Positions 1-8,484 of a DNA stretch of 39,196 nt are shown piece after piece. The DNA comes from Cytophagales bacterium (GTDB lineage: Bacteria > Bacteroidota > Bacteroidia > Cytophagales > Cyclobacteriaceae): NCBI GenBank assembly GCA_003504855.1, contig DNZD01000359.1:1-39196 (forward strand), read 5' to 3'. The number at the start of each line of letters is the position of its first letter. Position 1 is the stretch's first letter. A program made the translations under genes and the position numbers. Below the pieces are notes generated by a model. It worked only from the letters and a program-made list of their open reading frames with translations. It had not been told where the DNA came from and ran no database searches.

Positions 1-1880
1 CCATCCGGATTCGTGTTGCGCGCGATGGGTTTTGATTCACCATAGCCTTTCGCCACCAGGCGTTCGGGGGCAATGCCCTTCCGGATGAGGTAGTTAACGG
101 TAGACTGCGCGCGTCGCTGAGAAAGGTTTTGATTGTAATCCACAGTGCCAATACTATCCGTATGAGATCCCATCTCAATCTTAATTTCAGGATTGTCGTT
201 GAGAATAGTAAGCAGCTTATTTAGCTCGCGGGCTGCCGTGGAGTTGATATTAAAGCTGTCATAGTCGAAATAAATATTTTTTAACTGGAATGCCACATTG
301 GTCACCATTCGGTCAAGCACCAGTAAGGTGTCGAGGGTGATATTTGTGGTGAGTTCTTTGAGGGTTTCGAGCGGAACAGATTTGCCTACTGTGGTATAAG
401 CGCCGCGCTTGGTCAGGTAACCGTCAGACTCACCGATCAGCGTGTACTTTTCATTTTCATACACGCGGAACAAGAACTTGCCATCGTTTCCAGTTACATA
501 GTCGCTCATCACATCACCACGGGAGTCTAGCAGTGAAACTTTGGTATCGCCCAAAATTTCACGGGTGCTGTCTTTCCGCAGGGAATAGGTTGTGCCTTGC
601 AAGAAGTAGTTAACGACTTTGAGGTTTGGATCTTCATTGATGAAAGTATAAATATCGTCGTCACCCTTGCCACCCTCACGGTTGGAGGTAAAGAAGCCGC
701 GATCTGCTTTGAACAGAAAAATGCCGAAGTCATCACTGGTTGAATTGACGGGCTGACCGAGATTCTCAGCCATTGTTTTGCCGTTTACCCGATTAACGAC
801 AAACAGGTCCATCATGCCGTAGCCCGGATGACCATCTGAGGAAAAATAGAGTTTACCATTCTCCGATACATAGGGGAACATTTCATTCCCGGCAGTATTG
901 ATATCCGGTCCGAGGTTGCGCACCCTTGAAAATCGGCCACGGGAGTCCATTTGGGCACTGTAAATATCAAGACCACCCTGCCCGCCTTTGCGATTGGAGG
1001 AGAAGTAAAGTGTGCGGCCGTCAGGGCTGAAAGCGGGAGATGATTCCCAACTGTCGGGTTGGTTGATGTTAATGGGCTGCGCTTCACTCCACACGTTGTT
1101 GCGGAAGCGGGAAAGATAAAGGTCCACATCGTTGGTGCCCTTGCGTTTGCCCGTGTTGCCTTTGGCGAAGACCATCGTCTTACCGTCTGGAGAGAAGGCT
1201 ATGGTACCTACGTTTACATTCGGTGAATTAATGGTGACAGGTAATGGTTGAATAGTTTCTGGTTCGACAATCGCCGCCTTGGTCGTGACCTTGTACAAGT
1301 CAGTATAGGGTGTTCCTGTCGCAGCATAAATTTTAGCGTTCGAACGGGAGGACGTAAAATATAGCTCTCCGTTCAGGTAGGCAGGTGAATATTCACTGTA
1401 GGGCGAATTGAGCGTTTCCAGGTTCTTTATGCGGTAGTAACTCTTCTTCCCGTTCAATTCGTCTAATCGATTCAATCCGGCCAATTCCTTTTCGGCGCGG
1501 TTGCGCATGGCGTCTACGGTCGTGCTGGTCTGGAGTGATTCAAATGCTTTTCGTGACTCATCATATTTGCCGTTGGCTTGCAATGATTTTCCCAGAAAGT
1601 AAAGTACCGAGTCCTTACTCACACCAGGGCCGCCCGCTTTGGCGTAATAGGCGCTGGCTTCTTTGATGCGATTCGATTGTCTGTATGATTCCGCGATATA
1701 GTAATTCGCCTTTCCGTTGCCGGGCTGGCTGGCCAATACTTTCTTATAGTAAGTGATAACATCTTCGTAGTTGCCATACTTAAAATTCCGCAGGGCCTTC
1801 TTTTCTGCACTACACGCGTACAGGAGCAAGCCGGTTAGCACACATAAGGCAATGGTCCGAAGTGTATGGCGAAATGTCAT
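1..1880 (-). CDS. OmpA-family outer-membrane lipoprotein with TPR and PD40 repeats, C-terminus cut by window edge
   Basis: Open frame from ATG at 1880 to the left edge (about 626 codons), with no stop. The N-terminus has a lipoprotein signal with lipobox LLLYAC (Cys23). A TPR-like helical region follows (GNYEDVITYYKKVLA onward), then PD40/WD40-like blades with the FSPDGRTLYFSSN signature near residues 230-370. A carboxypeptidase-regulatory-like linker follows. From about residue 530 comes an OmpA C-terminal peptidoglycan-binding domain with YFDYDSFNI, MGSHTDS and LSQRRA, so the diaminopimelate-binding Asp and Arg are present. Family knowledge: such proteins tether the outer membrane to peptidoglycan in Bacteroidota and are sometimes linked to gliding/secretion (PorE-like). 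The specific role here is inferred only from architecture. The gene lies 37 bases downstream of the small gene at 1918-2421 on the same strand. Confidence 0.9.
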   Translation of the reverse strand, partial: MTFRHTLRTIALCVLTGLLLYACSAEKKALRNFKYGNYEDVITYYKKVLASQPGNGKANYYIAESYRQSNRIKEASAYYAKAGGPGVSKDSVLYFLGKSLQANGKYDESRKAFESLQTSTTVDAMRNRAEKELAGLNRLDELNGKKSYYRIKNLETLNSPYSEYSPAYLNGELYFTSSRSNAKIYAATGTPYTDLYKVTTKAAIVEPETIQPLPVTINSPNVNVGTIAFSPDGKTMVFAKGNTGKRKGTNDVDLYLSRFRNNVWSEAQPININQPDSWESSPAFSPDGRTLYFSSNRKGGQGGLDIYSAQMDSRGRFSRVRNLGPDINTAGNEMFPYVSENGKLYFSSDGHPGYGMMDLFVVNRVNGKTMAENLGQPVNSTSDDFGIFLFKADRGFFTSNREGGKGDDDIYTFINEDPNLKVVNYFLQGTTYSLRKDSTREILGDTKVSLLDSRGDVMSDYVTGNDGKFLFRVYENEKYTLIGESDGYLTKRGAYTTVGKSVPLETLKELTTNITLDTLLVLDRMVTNVAFQLKNIYFDYDSFNINSTAARELNKLLTILNDNPEIKIEMGSHTDSIGTVDYNQNLSQRRAQSTVNYLIRKGIAPERLVAKGYGESKPIARNTNPD

Positions 1881-1917
1881 GTCAGCGAAAGGTACAAAAA
1901 AGTAAAATCCCTGGTTA

Positions 1918-2421
1918 TCAGGAAGCTACCACTGGCTTAGGTAGATACCGGGCCAACCAGGTGTCTTTGACTGGCACAATCCACTGCCTATCCCACATTT
2001 CTTTGGTGGTAACGGTGTTATTAAACGACAAGGCATCGCCCGAAAGTGTTTTGTTTTCAAAAAGACTTTTCAGGTCGCGCATCGAATGAAGTGCTACGGT
2101 ATCTCCCTGGAGAAATGCAATTTGGGTCCGATCGAAGAAATCAAGGTGGAGGTGTTGCTGCAGTTCATTCAAAGCGTGCACGCTTCCATCGATGGAGCAC
2201 CCACTGGCGCCCTGATGTTGCTCATCAACGCCAAGTACAATAAACTGCTGATAGGCGATGGTGAACGATGATCGCAAGGGCGTGCCATGGGTTTCCCAGG
2301 CCTCACAGAGGCGCATCAGATATTTTTCTGTTACCGAATTTTCGGCTGCGGTTAATTTCCGGTTGGCCTGATATACCCAGATTCGTGATGTGCCAGGCAG
2401 CGAATTAAAATCAATGAACAT
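1918..2421 (-). CDS. Conserved Bacteroidota protein of unknown function (167 aa)
   Basis: The start chosen is the ATG at 2421 (MFIDFNSLPGTSRIWVYQA). The frame extends upstream to an ATG at 2448, but that would overlap gpmI and add a non-conserved-looking leader, whereas 2421 lies one base after the gpmI stop. I recognise the family pattern (ANRKL, SFTIAYQQFIVLGVDE, GASGCSIDGSV, LDFFDRTQIAFL). In Flavobacteriia and Cytophagia it is often labelled 'ABC transporter ATPase', yet no Walker A, Walker B or ABC signature is visible, so that label is unsupported. No signal peptide or membrane segment is seen, so it is probably cytoplasmic. It is very likely cotranscribed with gpmI. Confidence 0.8.
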   Translation of the reverse strand: MFIDFNSLPGTSRIWVYQANRKLTAAENSVTEKYLMRLCEAWETHGTPLRSSFTIAYQQFIVLGVDEQHQGASGCSIDGSVHALNELQQHLHLDFFDRTQIAFLQGDTVALHSMRDLKSLFENKTLSGDALSFNNTVTTKEMWDRQWIVPVKDTWLARYLPKPVVAS

Positions 2422-2422
2422 A

Positions 2423-3949
2423 TCAGATGTCGAGTAAAATGGATCCATTCATTTCAGCCGGCAGGGGGATGCCCAACCATTTTAGAATGGTAGGCGCCAG
2501 ATCACCCAACTTGCCGTTGCGAATTTTTCCGCGATAATTATTATCAACAAAGATGCAAGGCACAAGGTTCGTGGTGTGTGCCGTGTTGGGGGTGCCGTCA
2601 TCGTTAATCATTACGTCGGCATTGCCGTGATCAGCAATGATGATAATCGAATAGCCATTGCGAAGCGCAGCCTCGGTCACGGCCTGGTTGCACGCGTCGA
2701 CAGTTTCGACGGCCTTAACTGCAGCTTCAAATACGCCGGTGTGACCCACCATATCCGGGTTGGCAAAATTGAGGCAAATAAAATCGGCTTCTTTCTTGTC
2801 GAGTTCAGGGATGATCTTGTCGCGGATGTCTGCTGCACTCATCTCCGGTTTGAGGTCATAAGTCGCAACTTTGGGTGATGGGCACAAGATGCGGCTTTCG
2901 CCAACGAATGGCTCTTCGCGCCCACCCGAGAAAAAGAAGGTGACGTGTGGATACTTCTCGGTTTCAGCTATGCGAATTTGTTTACGGTTGGATTTTGCAA
3001 GCACCTCTCCGAGCGTATTCGTAAGATTATCCTTATCAAAAATCACTTCCACCTTCTTGAAGGAGTCATCATAATTGGCCATGGTGACGTAATACAGATC
3101 CAGTTTCTTCATGCCATGGTCGGGGAAGTCTTGCTGGGTAAGAACCTGCGTGATCTCGCGGCCGCGGTCTGTGCGGAAATTGAAACAAATAACTACATCG
3201 CCTGCTTGAACCGTCCCGATGGACTCACCAGTCTTTGTGGTAACCACCAGGGGCTTGATGAACTCATCGGTGACACCAGCGGCATAACTCTTTTCTACAG
3301 CAGCAAGTATGTCAGTAGTCTTTTCGCCTGCACCCTGCGTAAGCAAATCATAGGCAAGCTTTACGCGCTCCCAACGTTTGTCGCGATCCATGGCATAGTA
3401 GCGGCCAATGACGCTCGCAATGCTGCCAGTTGTTTTTTTCAGGTGATCATTCAAACGACGCAGGTAGTCGATTCCTCCCTTGGGGTCTGTATCACGACCA
3501 TCGGTAAACGCATGAACAAAAAGTTTTTTGATCCCATGCTTATTCGCAATGGTACAAAGGCCCTCGAGGTGCATGATGTGGGAGTGCACGCCACCATCAG
3601 AGAGTAACCCCATGATGTGCACAGCCTTGTTTTCCTTCAGGGCATATTCGAGCGCTTTGAGCAACACTGGATTCTGGTCGAGCTCATGCTCTTCTACTGA
3701 CTTGTTGATGCGCACCAGGTCCTGGTACACAACACGGCCAGCGCCGATGTTCATATGGCCAACCTCAGAGTTTCCCATTTGTCCAGCGGGAAGCCCCACG
3801 GCCAGGCCCGAAGCCTCGAGCTTGCTGTGGGGGTATTTTTCATACAGCGAGTTGATATAGGGAGTCCGGGCATGGTCGATCGCGGACACCTTCTTATTGG
3901 TAGCAATGCCCCACCCGTCTAGGATCATCAGCAGCACTTTGTTATTCAT
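2423..3949 (-). CDS. gpmI: 2,3-bisphosphoglycerate-independent phosphoglycerate mutase
   Basis: Glycolytic/gluconeogenic interconversion of 3-phosphoglycerate and 2-phosphoglycerate in the cytoplasm through a phosphoserine intermediate, with two Mn ions. 508 residues, the usual family length. Visible motifs: metal ligand Asp11 in ILDGWG, nucleophile Ser61 in MGNSEVGH, HAFTDGRDTDP, GRYYAMDRDKRWER, FNFRTDRGRE, and the C-terminal metal-site motifs NPDMVGHTG, IIADHGNAD and NTAHTTN. Every alkaline-phosphatase-superfamily ligand motif I looked for is present. It starts at ATG 3949, 16 bases downstream of a TATATTTG -7 box. It is the first gene of a minus-strand run that continues into the 167-residue protein and probably the OmpA lipoprotein. 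Confidence 0.98.
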   Translation of the reverse strand: MNNKVLLMILDGWGIATNKKVSAIDHARTPYINSLYEKYPHSKLEASGLAVGLPAGQMGNSEVGHMNIGAGRVVYQDLVRINKSVEEHELDQNPVLLKALEYALKENKAVHIMGLLSDGGVHSHIMHLEGLCTIANKHGIKKLFVHAFTDGRDTDPKGGIDYLRRLNDHLKKTTGSIASVIGRYYAMDRDKRWERVKLAYDLLTQGAGEKTTDILAAVEKSYAAGVTDEFIKPLVVTTKTGESIGTVQAGDVVICFNFRTDRGREITQVLTQQDFPDHGMKKLDLYYVTMANYDDSFKKVEVIFDKDNLTNTLGEVLAKSNRKQIRIAETEKYPHVTFFFSGGREEPFVGESRILCPSPKVATYDLKPEMSAADIRDKIIPELDKKEADFICLNFANPDMVGHTGVFEAAVKAVETVDACNQAVTEAALRNGYSIIIIADHGNADVMINDDGTPNTAHTTNLVPCIFVDNNYRGKIRNGKLGDLAPTILKWLGIPLPAEMNGSILLDI

Positions 3950-3965
3950 AGCACGAAATTTGTAT

Positions 3966-3973
3966 CAAATATA
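3966..3973 (-). promoter_or_regulatory. Candidate -7 box TATATTTG for gpmI
   Basis: Exact match to the Bacteroidota -7 consensus TAnnTTTG on the minus strand, 16 bases before the gpmI ATG. I do not see a clear -33 TTTG at 17-23 bases further upstream, so only the -7 half is supported. Confidence 0.5.
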
Positions 3974-4007
3974 GCCGGTACGAATCGATTTGGGCCTTTT
4001 TACCTCA

Positions 4008-4039
4008 CTTGGTAGGCCCAATATAATGGCATACTTTTG
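4008..4039 (+). promoter_or_regulatory. Candidate Bacteroidota promoter for the DUF4783-nadC run
   Basis: CTTG at 4008-4011 (3 of 4 matches to the -33 TTTG), a 20-base spacer, then TACTTTTG at 4032-4039, an exact match to TAnnTTTG. The start codon follows 15 bases later, implying a very short leader. Together with the gpmI box this makes 3950-4054 a divergent promoter region. Confidence 0.55.
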
Positions 4040-4054
4040 GCCTAATTCCTGACC

Positions 4055-4441
4055 ATGATACGCTGGGTGACAATTTGCTTGTTGGTAGTGGCTTCCGTGC
4101 CCGTTTTGGCACAATCGGAAATTTTTAATCCAATGAAGGATGCCATTAAGGCTGGCGATGGTGCAGCCCTTACAAAGACCTTTGCGCCGGCCGTAGACAT
4201 CAATCTGGAAGGAAATATCAATACCTATAGCAAAGCACAATCAGAGTTTGTGCTCAAAGACTTCTTCAAGAAGCATCCTGTAGCTGATTTCAGCATCGTA
4301 CATACGGGCTCCTCCAAAGGCGGGCTTCAGTTTGCCATTGGTCGGTACACCAGCGGGGGAGAATCCTACAATGTGTTGATCCGCGTCCGGCAGGTTGGCC
4401 CCGACTACCTGGTTCACGAAATTAGTTTTGTGCGGGAATAG
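4055..4441 (+). CDS. DUF4783 family secreted protein
   Basis: 128 residues with a cleavable signal peptide (MIRWVTICLLVVASVPVLAQ, cut after Gln20 or nearby). The mature part has the DUF4783 pattern: a helix with AIKAGDGAALTKTFAPAVDI, then LEGNINTYSKAQSEFVLKDF, HTGSSKGGLQFAIGRY and a final strand YLVHEISFVRE. The fold is expected to be NTF2/cystatin-like from the family description. The biochemical role is unknown. In Bacteroidota this gene is commonly found beside nadC, as here, where only 14 bases separate them. It is preceded by a good Bacteroidota promoter candidate. Confidence 0.85.
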   Translation: MIRWVTICLLVVASVPVLAQSEIFNPMKDAIKAGDGAALTKTFAPAVDINLEGNINTYSKAQSEFVLKDFFKKHPVADFSIVHTGSSKGGLQFAIGRYTSGGESYNVLIRVRQVGPDYLVHEISFVRE

Positions 4442-4455
4442 TCTTTTCGCTTGTT

Positions 4456-5310
4456 ATGCGTCCACCCTATGTCACGCCGGAAGCTCTTCGGGATTTGATT
4501 CACATTGCGCTGTCCGAAGATATTGGAACGGGTGACATTACCACAGAGGCAACAATCCCCGTTGACACAAACGCCAGGGCCCGCATGGTTGCAAAGGATA
4601 ACGGTGTAGTTGCCGGTATAGAGGTAGCTGTCGCTGTTTTTCATCAAATAAATCCGGCACTCCAAATACAAGTTTACATACAGGATGGTACTAACGTCCG
4701 GCCCGGAGATGTGGTGATGGAAGTTTCCGGCCATGCCCGATCATTGTTATCGGCCGAACGTGTTGCCCTCAACATCGTCCAACGCATGAGTGGCATCGCG
4801 ACGTACACACGTCAACTCTGCTTGCAGTTGGCGGGCACGGGTGTACAATTGTTGGATACACGGAAGACCACACCCGGGTTCCGGATATTGGAAAAGTGGG
4901 CAGTGGCCATCGGTGGCGGAGTAAATCATCGGTACAATCTATCGGAAATGATCTTACTCAAGGATAACCATATCGATATGGCGGGCGGAATAGGTGCAGC
5001 GATTCACAAGGTGAAGCAGTTGCATCACGATAAGAGAATTGAAATAGAAACCCGAACGTTGAAAGAAGTGCAAGAGGTGCTGGAAGCGGGCGGGACTGAC
5101 ATTATTTTGTTGGACAACATGAGCGTGGCTGATCTGATCGACGCCGTGAAACTGATTGGCGGCCGGTGTAAGACGGAAGCCAGCGGAGGCATATCGCCCG
5201 AATCGTTGTCAGCCATTGCTGCTACCGGCGTCGATTTTGTTTCCATGGGCGCCCTGACACACTCCTACAGGAGCCTGGACCTCAACTTTAAAGTAATGGT
5301 CCGGGAGTAG
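4456..5310 (+). CDS. nadC: Nicotinate-nucleotide pyrophosphorylase (carboxylating)
   Basis: Converts quinolinate and PRPP to nicotinate mononucleotide with loss of CO2, in de novo NAD synthesis in the cytoplasm. 284 residues, normal length. Motifs: EDIGTGDITTEA (21-32), the substrate-binding LLDTRKTTPGFR (132-143), IGGGVNHRYNLSEMILLKDN (152-171), IEIETRT, IILLDN, EASGGI and GVDFVSMGALTHS near the end. No nadA or nadB is present in this window, so the rest of the pathway lies elsewhere. The 14-base gap to the DUF4783 gene suggests one transcript. Confidence 0.97.
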   Translation: MRPPYVTPEALRDLIHIALSEDIGTGDITTEATIPVDTNARARMVAKDNGVVAGIEVAVAVFHQINPALQIQVYIQDGTNVRPGDVVMEVSGHARSLLSAERVALNIVQRMSGIATYTRQLCLQLAGTGVQLLDTRKTTPGFRILEKWAVAIGGGVNHRYNLSEMILLKDNHIDMAGGIGAAIHKVKQLHHDKRIEIETRTLKEVQEVLEAGGTDIILLDNMSVADLIDAVKLIGGRCKTEASGGISPESLSAIAATGVDFVSMGALTHSYRSLDLNFKVMVRE

Positions 5311-5330
5311 GCAGTCTGCCCGTCACTCTC

Positions 5331-5338
5331 TAAATTTG
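5331..5338 (+). promoter_or_regulatory. Candidate -7 box TAAATTTG for the YcxB-like gene
   Basis: Exact TAnnTTTG match, 19 bases before ATG 5358 and 20 bases after the nadC stop. No convincing -33 element is visible because that position falls at the end of nadC. Confidence 0.45.
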
Positions 5339-5357
5339 GGCCCCGTTTCAAATTACT

Positions 5358-5831
5358 ATGATTGTTAAAACCCGCAACTACCGCCTCGAAAAGAACCTTT
5401 ACATCAAAATGGCTTTGCGCACCGTGCTGAAGCAAATGTGGTGGGCAGGTTTAATTGCCCTGGGAATCTGCCTGCTGTACTTCGTACTGCCAAGCTTCTG
5501 GTGGATTTTTGGCGGGCTGTTGGCTTATGGCCTGTTCGTGCTGTTCTGGTACATTCAATTCTACGGCGTCACCCAACTCGATCAGGGTAAAATGTTGTTC
5601 GAACGGTTTTCCTATGAGATCACAAGTCAGCAAATCCTGATGAAAATAAATGCCCGTGAAGGGATGCCCCTCAAGTGGGATCAAATAAAATCCGTGCAGG
5701 TAGGCGAAGATTATTATCTGCTGTTTGTCAACCGGGCCCAGTTAATTCATTTGCCATTCAAAATATTCAACACCGATAACGAGCGGAAATTTTTGGGCAG
5801 TATCCTGAAGGCAAAGGGCCTCGTTAAATAA
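5358..5831 (+). CDS. YcxB-like membrane protein
   Basis: 157 residues with two closely spaced membrane helices at roughly 27-45 (WWAGLIALGICLLYFVLP) and 48-68 (WWIFGGLLAYGLFVLFWYI). A C-terminal cytoplasmic beta-rich domain follows (FERFSYEITSQQILMKIN, LKWDQIKSVQVGEDYYLLFV). This order, a short N-terminal segment, a helical pair and then a PH-like domain, matches the YcxB-like C-terminal family. Its function is unknown; a role in sensing or scaffolding at the inner membrane would be speculation. It has its own -7 box and is followed by a small hairpin before recX. Confidence 0.7.
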   Translation: MIVKTRNYRLEKNLYIKMALRTVLKQMWWAGLIALGICLLYFVLPSFWWIFGGLLAYGLFVLFWYIQFYGVTQLDQGKMLFERFSYEITSQQILMKINAREGMPLKWDQIKSVQVGEDYYLLFVNRAQLIHLPFKIFNTDNERKFLGSILKAKGLVK

Positions 5832-5834
5832 TAA

Positions 5835-5852
5835 TCCGGTTTTGTAACCGGA
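5835..5852 (+). terminator. Perfect 7-bp hairpin between YcxB-like gene and recX
   Basis: TCCGGTT (5835-5841), loop TTGT, AACCGGA (5846-5852), 4 bases after the upstream stop codon. There is no T-run after it, so it may be a weak terminator, an mRNA-end stabiliser, or an element in the recX leader (recX starts 20 bases later). Confidence 0.4.
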
Positions 5853-5871
5853 CAAACCTTCTTATGCCGGT

Positions 5872-6336
5872 ATGAAACATTACGCACCTTCAGAAGCATT
5901 CCAGGCAATCTGCCGATACTGTGCGTATCAGGAGAGGTCGCACCAGGAGGTACGTGACAAATTGTACAGTTATGGCCTCCACCGCGGTGATGTTGATGAA
6001 TTGCTTTCGCGTTTGATCACGGAGGGATTTCTCAACGAAGAGCGTTTTGCCAAGGCGTTTGCGGGCGGAAAATTCCGCATGATGAAATGGGGTCGGAATA
6101 AGATAAAGCACGAGCTGGAAATGCGACACATTACACCGCGCTGTATCCGCCAGGCCTTACTGGAGATCGATGAATCTGATTACCGGAAGGCACTTAAAAA
6201 CATGCTGCAGAAACGTCTTGTCCAGGGTGCCGGACTAAAGCCCTTCCAACGCCGCGACAAGGCTGCCCGGTTTGCCATTGGTAAAGGGTATGAACCGGAC
6301 TTGGTCTGGGCCTTGTTGCGAGACGGAGACGATTAA
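5872..6336 (+). CDS. recX: Regulatory protein RecX
   Basis: 154 residues. RecX modulates RecA filament extension. The sequence shows the tandem three-helix repeats of the family: AICRYCAYQERSHQEVRDKL, the diagnostic GFLNEERFAKAFAGGKFR, then GRNKIKHELEMRHITPRCI and LLEIDESDYRKALKNMLQKRL. The C-terminal repeat ends in FAIGKGYEPDLVWALL, also typical. No recA is nearby, which is common in Bacteroidota. It starts at ATG 5872, downstream of the 7-bp hairpin. Cytoplasmic. Confidence 0.93.
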   Translation: MKHYAPSEAFQAICRYCAYQERSHQEVRDKLYSYGLHRGDVDELLSRLITEGFLNEERFAKAFAGGKFRMMKWGRNKIKHELEMRHITPRCIRQALLEIDESDYRKALKNMLQKRLVQGAGLKPFQRRDKAARFAIGKGYEPDLVWALLRDGDD

Positions 6337-6414
6337 GGTGGTTTGTAAGCCACGCGACATTCTCGTGTAATACCATAGCCGAACTTTGGCCTTTTCCGTA
6401 CATAAACCTGTTTT

Positions 6415-6876
6415 ATGAAAAAGATACTAATCTGTCTCTGGCTGGCTGGCGTAACCAGTTCATTCGCCCAAACCGATCTGGTGCGGCAGAAAGAGTACAA
6501 CCTGAAAAAGGGAATTGCCCTGGAAGGCTATGATCCGGTGAGTTATTTTAATGGCAAACCCCTCGAGGGGGAGTCAGAATTTTCAACAACGTATCATGGA
6601 GTCACCTATAGGTTCGCAACAGCAGAAAACAAAAAGAAATTCTTGTCGTCGCCCGACCAGTTCGAGCCTGCCTATGGCGGCTGGTGTGCGTATGCGATGG
6701 GGGAGACCGGAGAAAAAGTAAAAATTGACCCGGAGACCTTCAAAATTATCGGGGGAAGACTCTATTTGTTCTACAATTTCTGGGGCAACAACACGCTTAC
6801 GGACTGGAACAAGAACGAACCCAAACTAAAAGACAAAGGAGATAGAAACTGGAAAAAATTTGTCCCTGGACTTTAG
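6415..6876 (+). CDS. Exported YHS-domain protein
   Basis: 153 residues with a signal peptide (MKKILICLWLAGVTSSFAQ). The mature protein contains a YHS-type domain: KKGIALEGYDPVSYFNGKPL, then TYHGVTYRFATAENKKKFLS, FEPAYGGWCAYAMGE and GGRLYLFYN. In this subgroup the YHS core is expanded and the expected Tyr/His/Ser region is GYDPVSYF. YHS domains are associated with metal binding (copper/heavy-metal systems), but no cysteine or histidine cluster is visible beyond the single Cys in GGWCAYA, so a metal role is only a guess. It is secreted or periplasmic. Confidence 0.85.
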   Translation: MKKILICLWLAGVTSSFAQTDLVRQKEYNLKKGIALEGYDPVSYFNGKPLEGESEFSTTYHGVTYRFATAENKKKFLSSPDQFEPAYGGWCAYAMGETGEKVKIDPETFKIIGGRLYLFYNFWGNNTLTDWNKNEPKLKDKGDRNWKKFVPGL

Positions 6877-6920
6877 TCACACAAACCCACTTTTTTTTGC
6901 GTTAATTTTAAGTCCTGAAT

Positions 6921-7436
6921 ATGCAGCTAATACGCACCGCCCATCAGATTCTGACTCAACTGGAGGACGTCCTCCGACAAGTCAGTAAGCAGGAATTTGT
7001 GCAGACATCTCCTGCCTTGAGTGAATCAACCATTGGTCAGCATACCCGGCATACGCTGGAGTTCTTCGTGTGCCTGGAACAGGGACTCCCAACCGGCACT
7101 GTAAATTATGACCAACGGGCCCATGACCGAACCATCGAAGAAGACAAAGAAGTGGCCCTGCGTCTGATCACAAGACTCAAAACATTTATTCAGCAATATC
7201 CCGATAACCAGTCCCTACGGCTTGAAGTAGGATATGAGCGTCACAGTGACGAGTGCGTATCGGTTGAAACAAACTACTACCGTGAACTGGCCTATAACAT
7301 TGAACACGCCGTGCACCATATGGCATTGGTGAAAATCGGACTTCGCGATGTTGCGCCACGGGTAACACTGCCTGCTGGCTTTGGCATCGCGGTGAGCACT
7401 TTGCGCCATCAGGAGCGCGTGCTGGCCCATAACTAA
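6921..7436 (+). CDS. DinB-family protein
   Basis: 171 residues. Four-helix-bundle DinB-like family (bacillithiol/mycothiol transferase-like or metal-dependent hydrolase-like fold). Two histidine-bearing helices of the usual metal triad are visible: STIGQHTRHTLEFFVCLEQG and YNIEHAVHHMALVKIGL. A third segment, HSDECVSVETNYYRELAYN, links them. The catalysed reaction cannot be assigned. It ends 4 bases before the ATP-grasp gene and is probably cotranscribed with it and with the LysE-type exporter. Confidence 0.85.
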   Translation: MQLIRTAHQILTQLEDVLRQVSKQEFVQTSPALSESTIGQHTRHTLEFFVCLEQGLPTGTVNYDQRAHDRTIEEDKEVALRLITRLKTFIQQYPDNQSLRLEVGYERHSDECVSVETNYYRELAYNIEHAVHHMALVKIGLRDVAPRVTLPAGFGIAVSTLRHQERVLAHN

Positions 7437-7440
7437 CACC

Positions 7441-8481
7441 ATGGGGTTGTTGAGCAGGATTCGTCGATCAAACTTTTTCATCAAGCTTGGCAGTTGGGAG
7501 TATTGGCCGTTTGGCATTCTGCAGGCTCCTGTGTTTCCCTATTGGCTTTGGCTATCGCTGAGAGCACGCACACCGGTATTTTTTTCTGCGTCCAATCCGG
7601 GCATCCTGATGGGTGGAATGTTTGGCGAATCGAAGTATGAAGTGCTTGAAAAAGTCCCTGCCAGCCACAAACCAATTACCGTTTTGATGAAGCATCCAGC
7701 GTCCCGAGAGCAGGTGTTAGTGGCTATGCAGAGAAGCGGACTTCATTATCCGGTTGTGTGCAAGCCTGATCTTGGCGAACGCGGATGGATGGTGAGGCGC
7801 ATTTACTCGGATGCAGAGCTCGATCAATACCTTCAGGAAATCAAACTGGATTTTATTGTTCAGGCATGTGTGGACCTGCCCCTGGAATTCGGTGTGTTTT
7901 ATGTACGATATCCGGAAGAATCCACCGGGCGTGTCACTTCCATTGTAGGCAAAGAAATGCTGCATGTGGTGGGGGATGGCGTGAAAAGCCTGGAAAGACT
8001 TATCCTGGAAAAGGACCGCGCCAAACTGCAATGGCCAACCTTGCGACAAAAGTTTGAGGGCCGGCTTTCATCTATCATATCCCAGGGCGAGCGTGTTGAA
8101 CTAGTTTCCATTGGCAATCATTGCCTCGGCACCATGTTTATCAACAGCAATCACCTGATTACGCCGGCCTTGTCAGCCTCCTTTGACCGGATCAGTAAAC
8201 AGATTGATGGTTTCTATTTCGGACGTTTTGATCTGCGGGTGAAAACTATCGAAGACCTGGAAGCCGGCAACATTCAAATTCTCGAATTGAATGGCTGTGG
8301 TGCAGAGCCAGCCCATATCTACCAACCGGGATACTCTTTTTTTACCGCCGTCGGCGTACTAATGCGCCATTGGCATGACATTTACAGAATCAGTGTTGAG
8401 AACCATCGCCGGGGTGTAACTTATATTACCTGGCGAGAGGCCCGACGTATCTACAATGACTTCCGGGCCCTTACCCGTTGA
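7441..8481 (+). CDS. ATP-grasp-like protein (uncharacterised ligase)
   Basis: 346 residues. The ATP-grasp pattern is visible in the central part: an N-terminal nucleotide-side strand YPVVCKPDLGERGWMVRRI (Lys in VCKPD, Gly-rich loop ERGWMV), DFIVQACVDLPLEFGVFYVR as the adenine/linker region, and a C-terminal metal-site region FGRFDLRVK and IQILELNGCGAEPAHIYQPG. Here RFDLRVK carries the acidic/Arg pair and ELNG the last Mg ligands, resembling D-Ala-D-Ala ligase-type 'ENNxxP' sites. The N-terminal 60 residues contain a Trp/Pro-rich hydrophobic stretch (WPFGILQAPVFPYWLWLSL), so it may be membrane-associated. Substrates are unknown. Gaps of 4 and 3 bases to its neighbours indicate an operon with DinB and LysE-type genes. 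Confidence 0.8.
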   Translation: MGLLSRIRRSNFFIKLGSWEYWPFGILQAPVFPYWLWLSLRARTPVFFSASNPGILMGGMFGESKYEVLEKVPASHKPITVLMKHPASREQVLVAMQRSGLHYPVVCKPDLGERGWMVRRIYSDAELDQYLQEIKLDFIVQACVDLPLEFGVFYVRYPEESTGRVTSIVGKEMLHVVGDGVKSLERLILEKDRAKLQWPTLRQKFEGRLSSIISQGERVELVSIGNHCLGTMFINSNHLITPALSASFDRISKQIDGFYFGRFDLRVKTIEDLEAGNIQILELNGCGAEPAHIYQPGYSFFTAVGVLMRHWHDIYRISVENHRRGVTYITWREARRIYNDFRALTR

Positions 8482-8484
8482 CGC

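Noticed and set aside
2945..3607. Plus-strand frame of 220 codons
   Set aside because: It is antisense to gpmI, in which every catalytic motif falls in the other strand; a codon-bias shadow.
6338..6353. Weak hairpin GTGGTT/AGCCAC after recX
   Set aside because: Contains a G-T wobble and has no following T-run, so it is not distinguishable from chance.
6891..6899. T-run of eight bases after the YHS gene
   Set aside because: No stem precedes it, so a rho-independent terminator cannot be supported.
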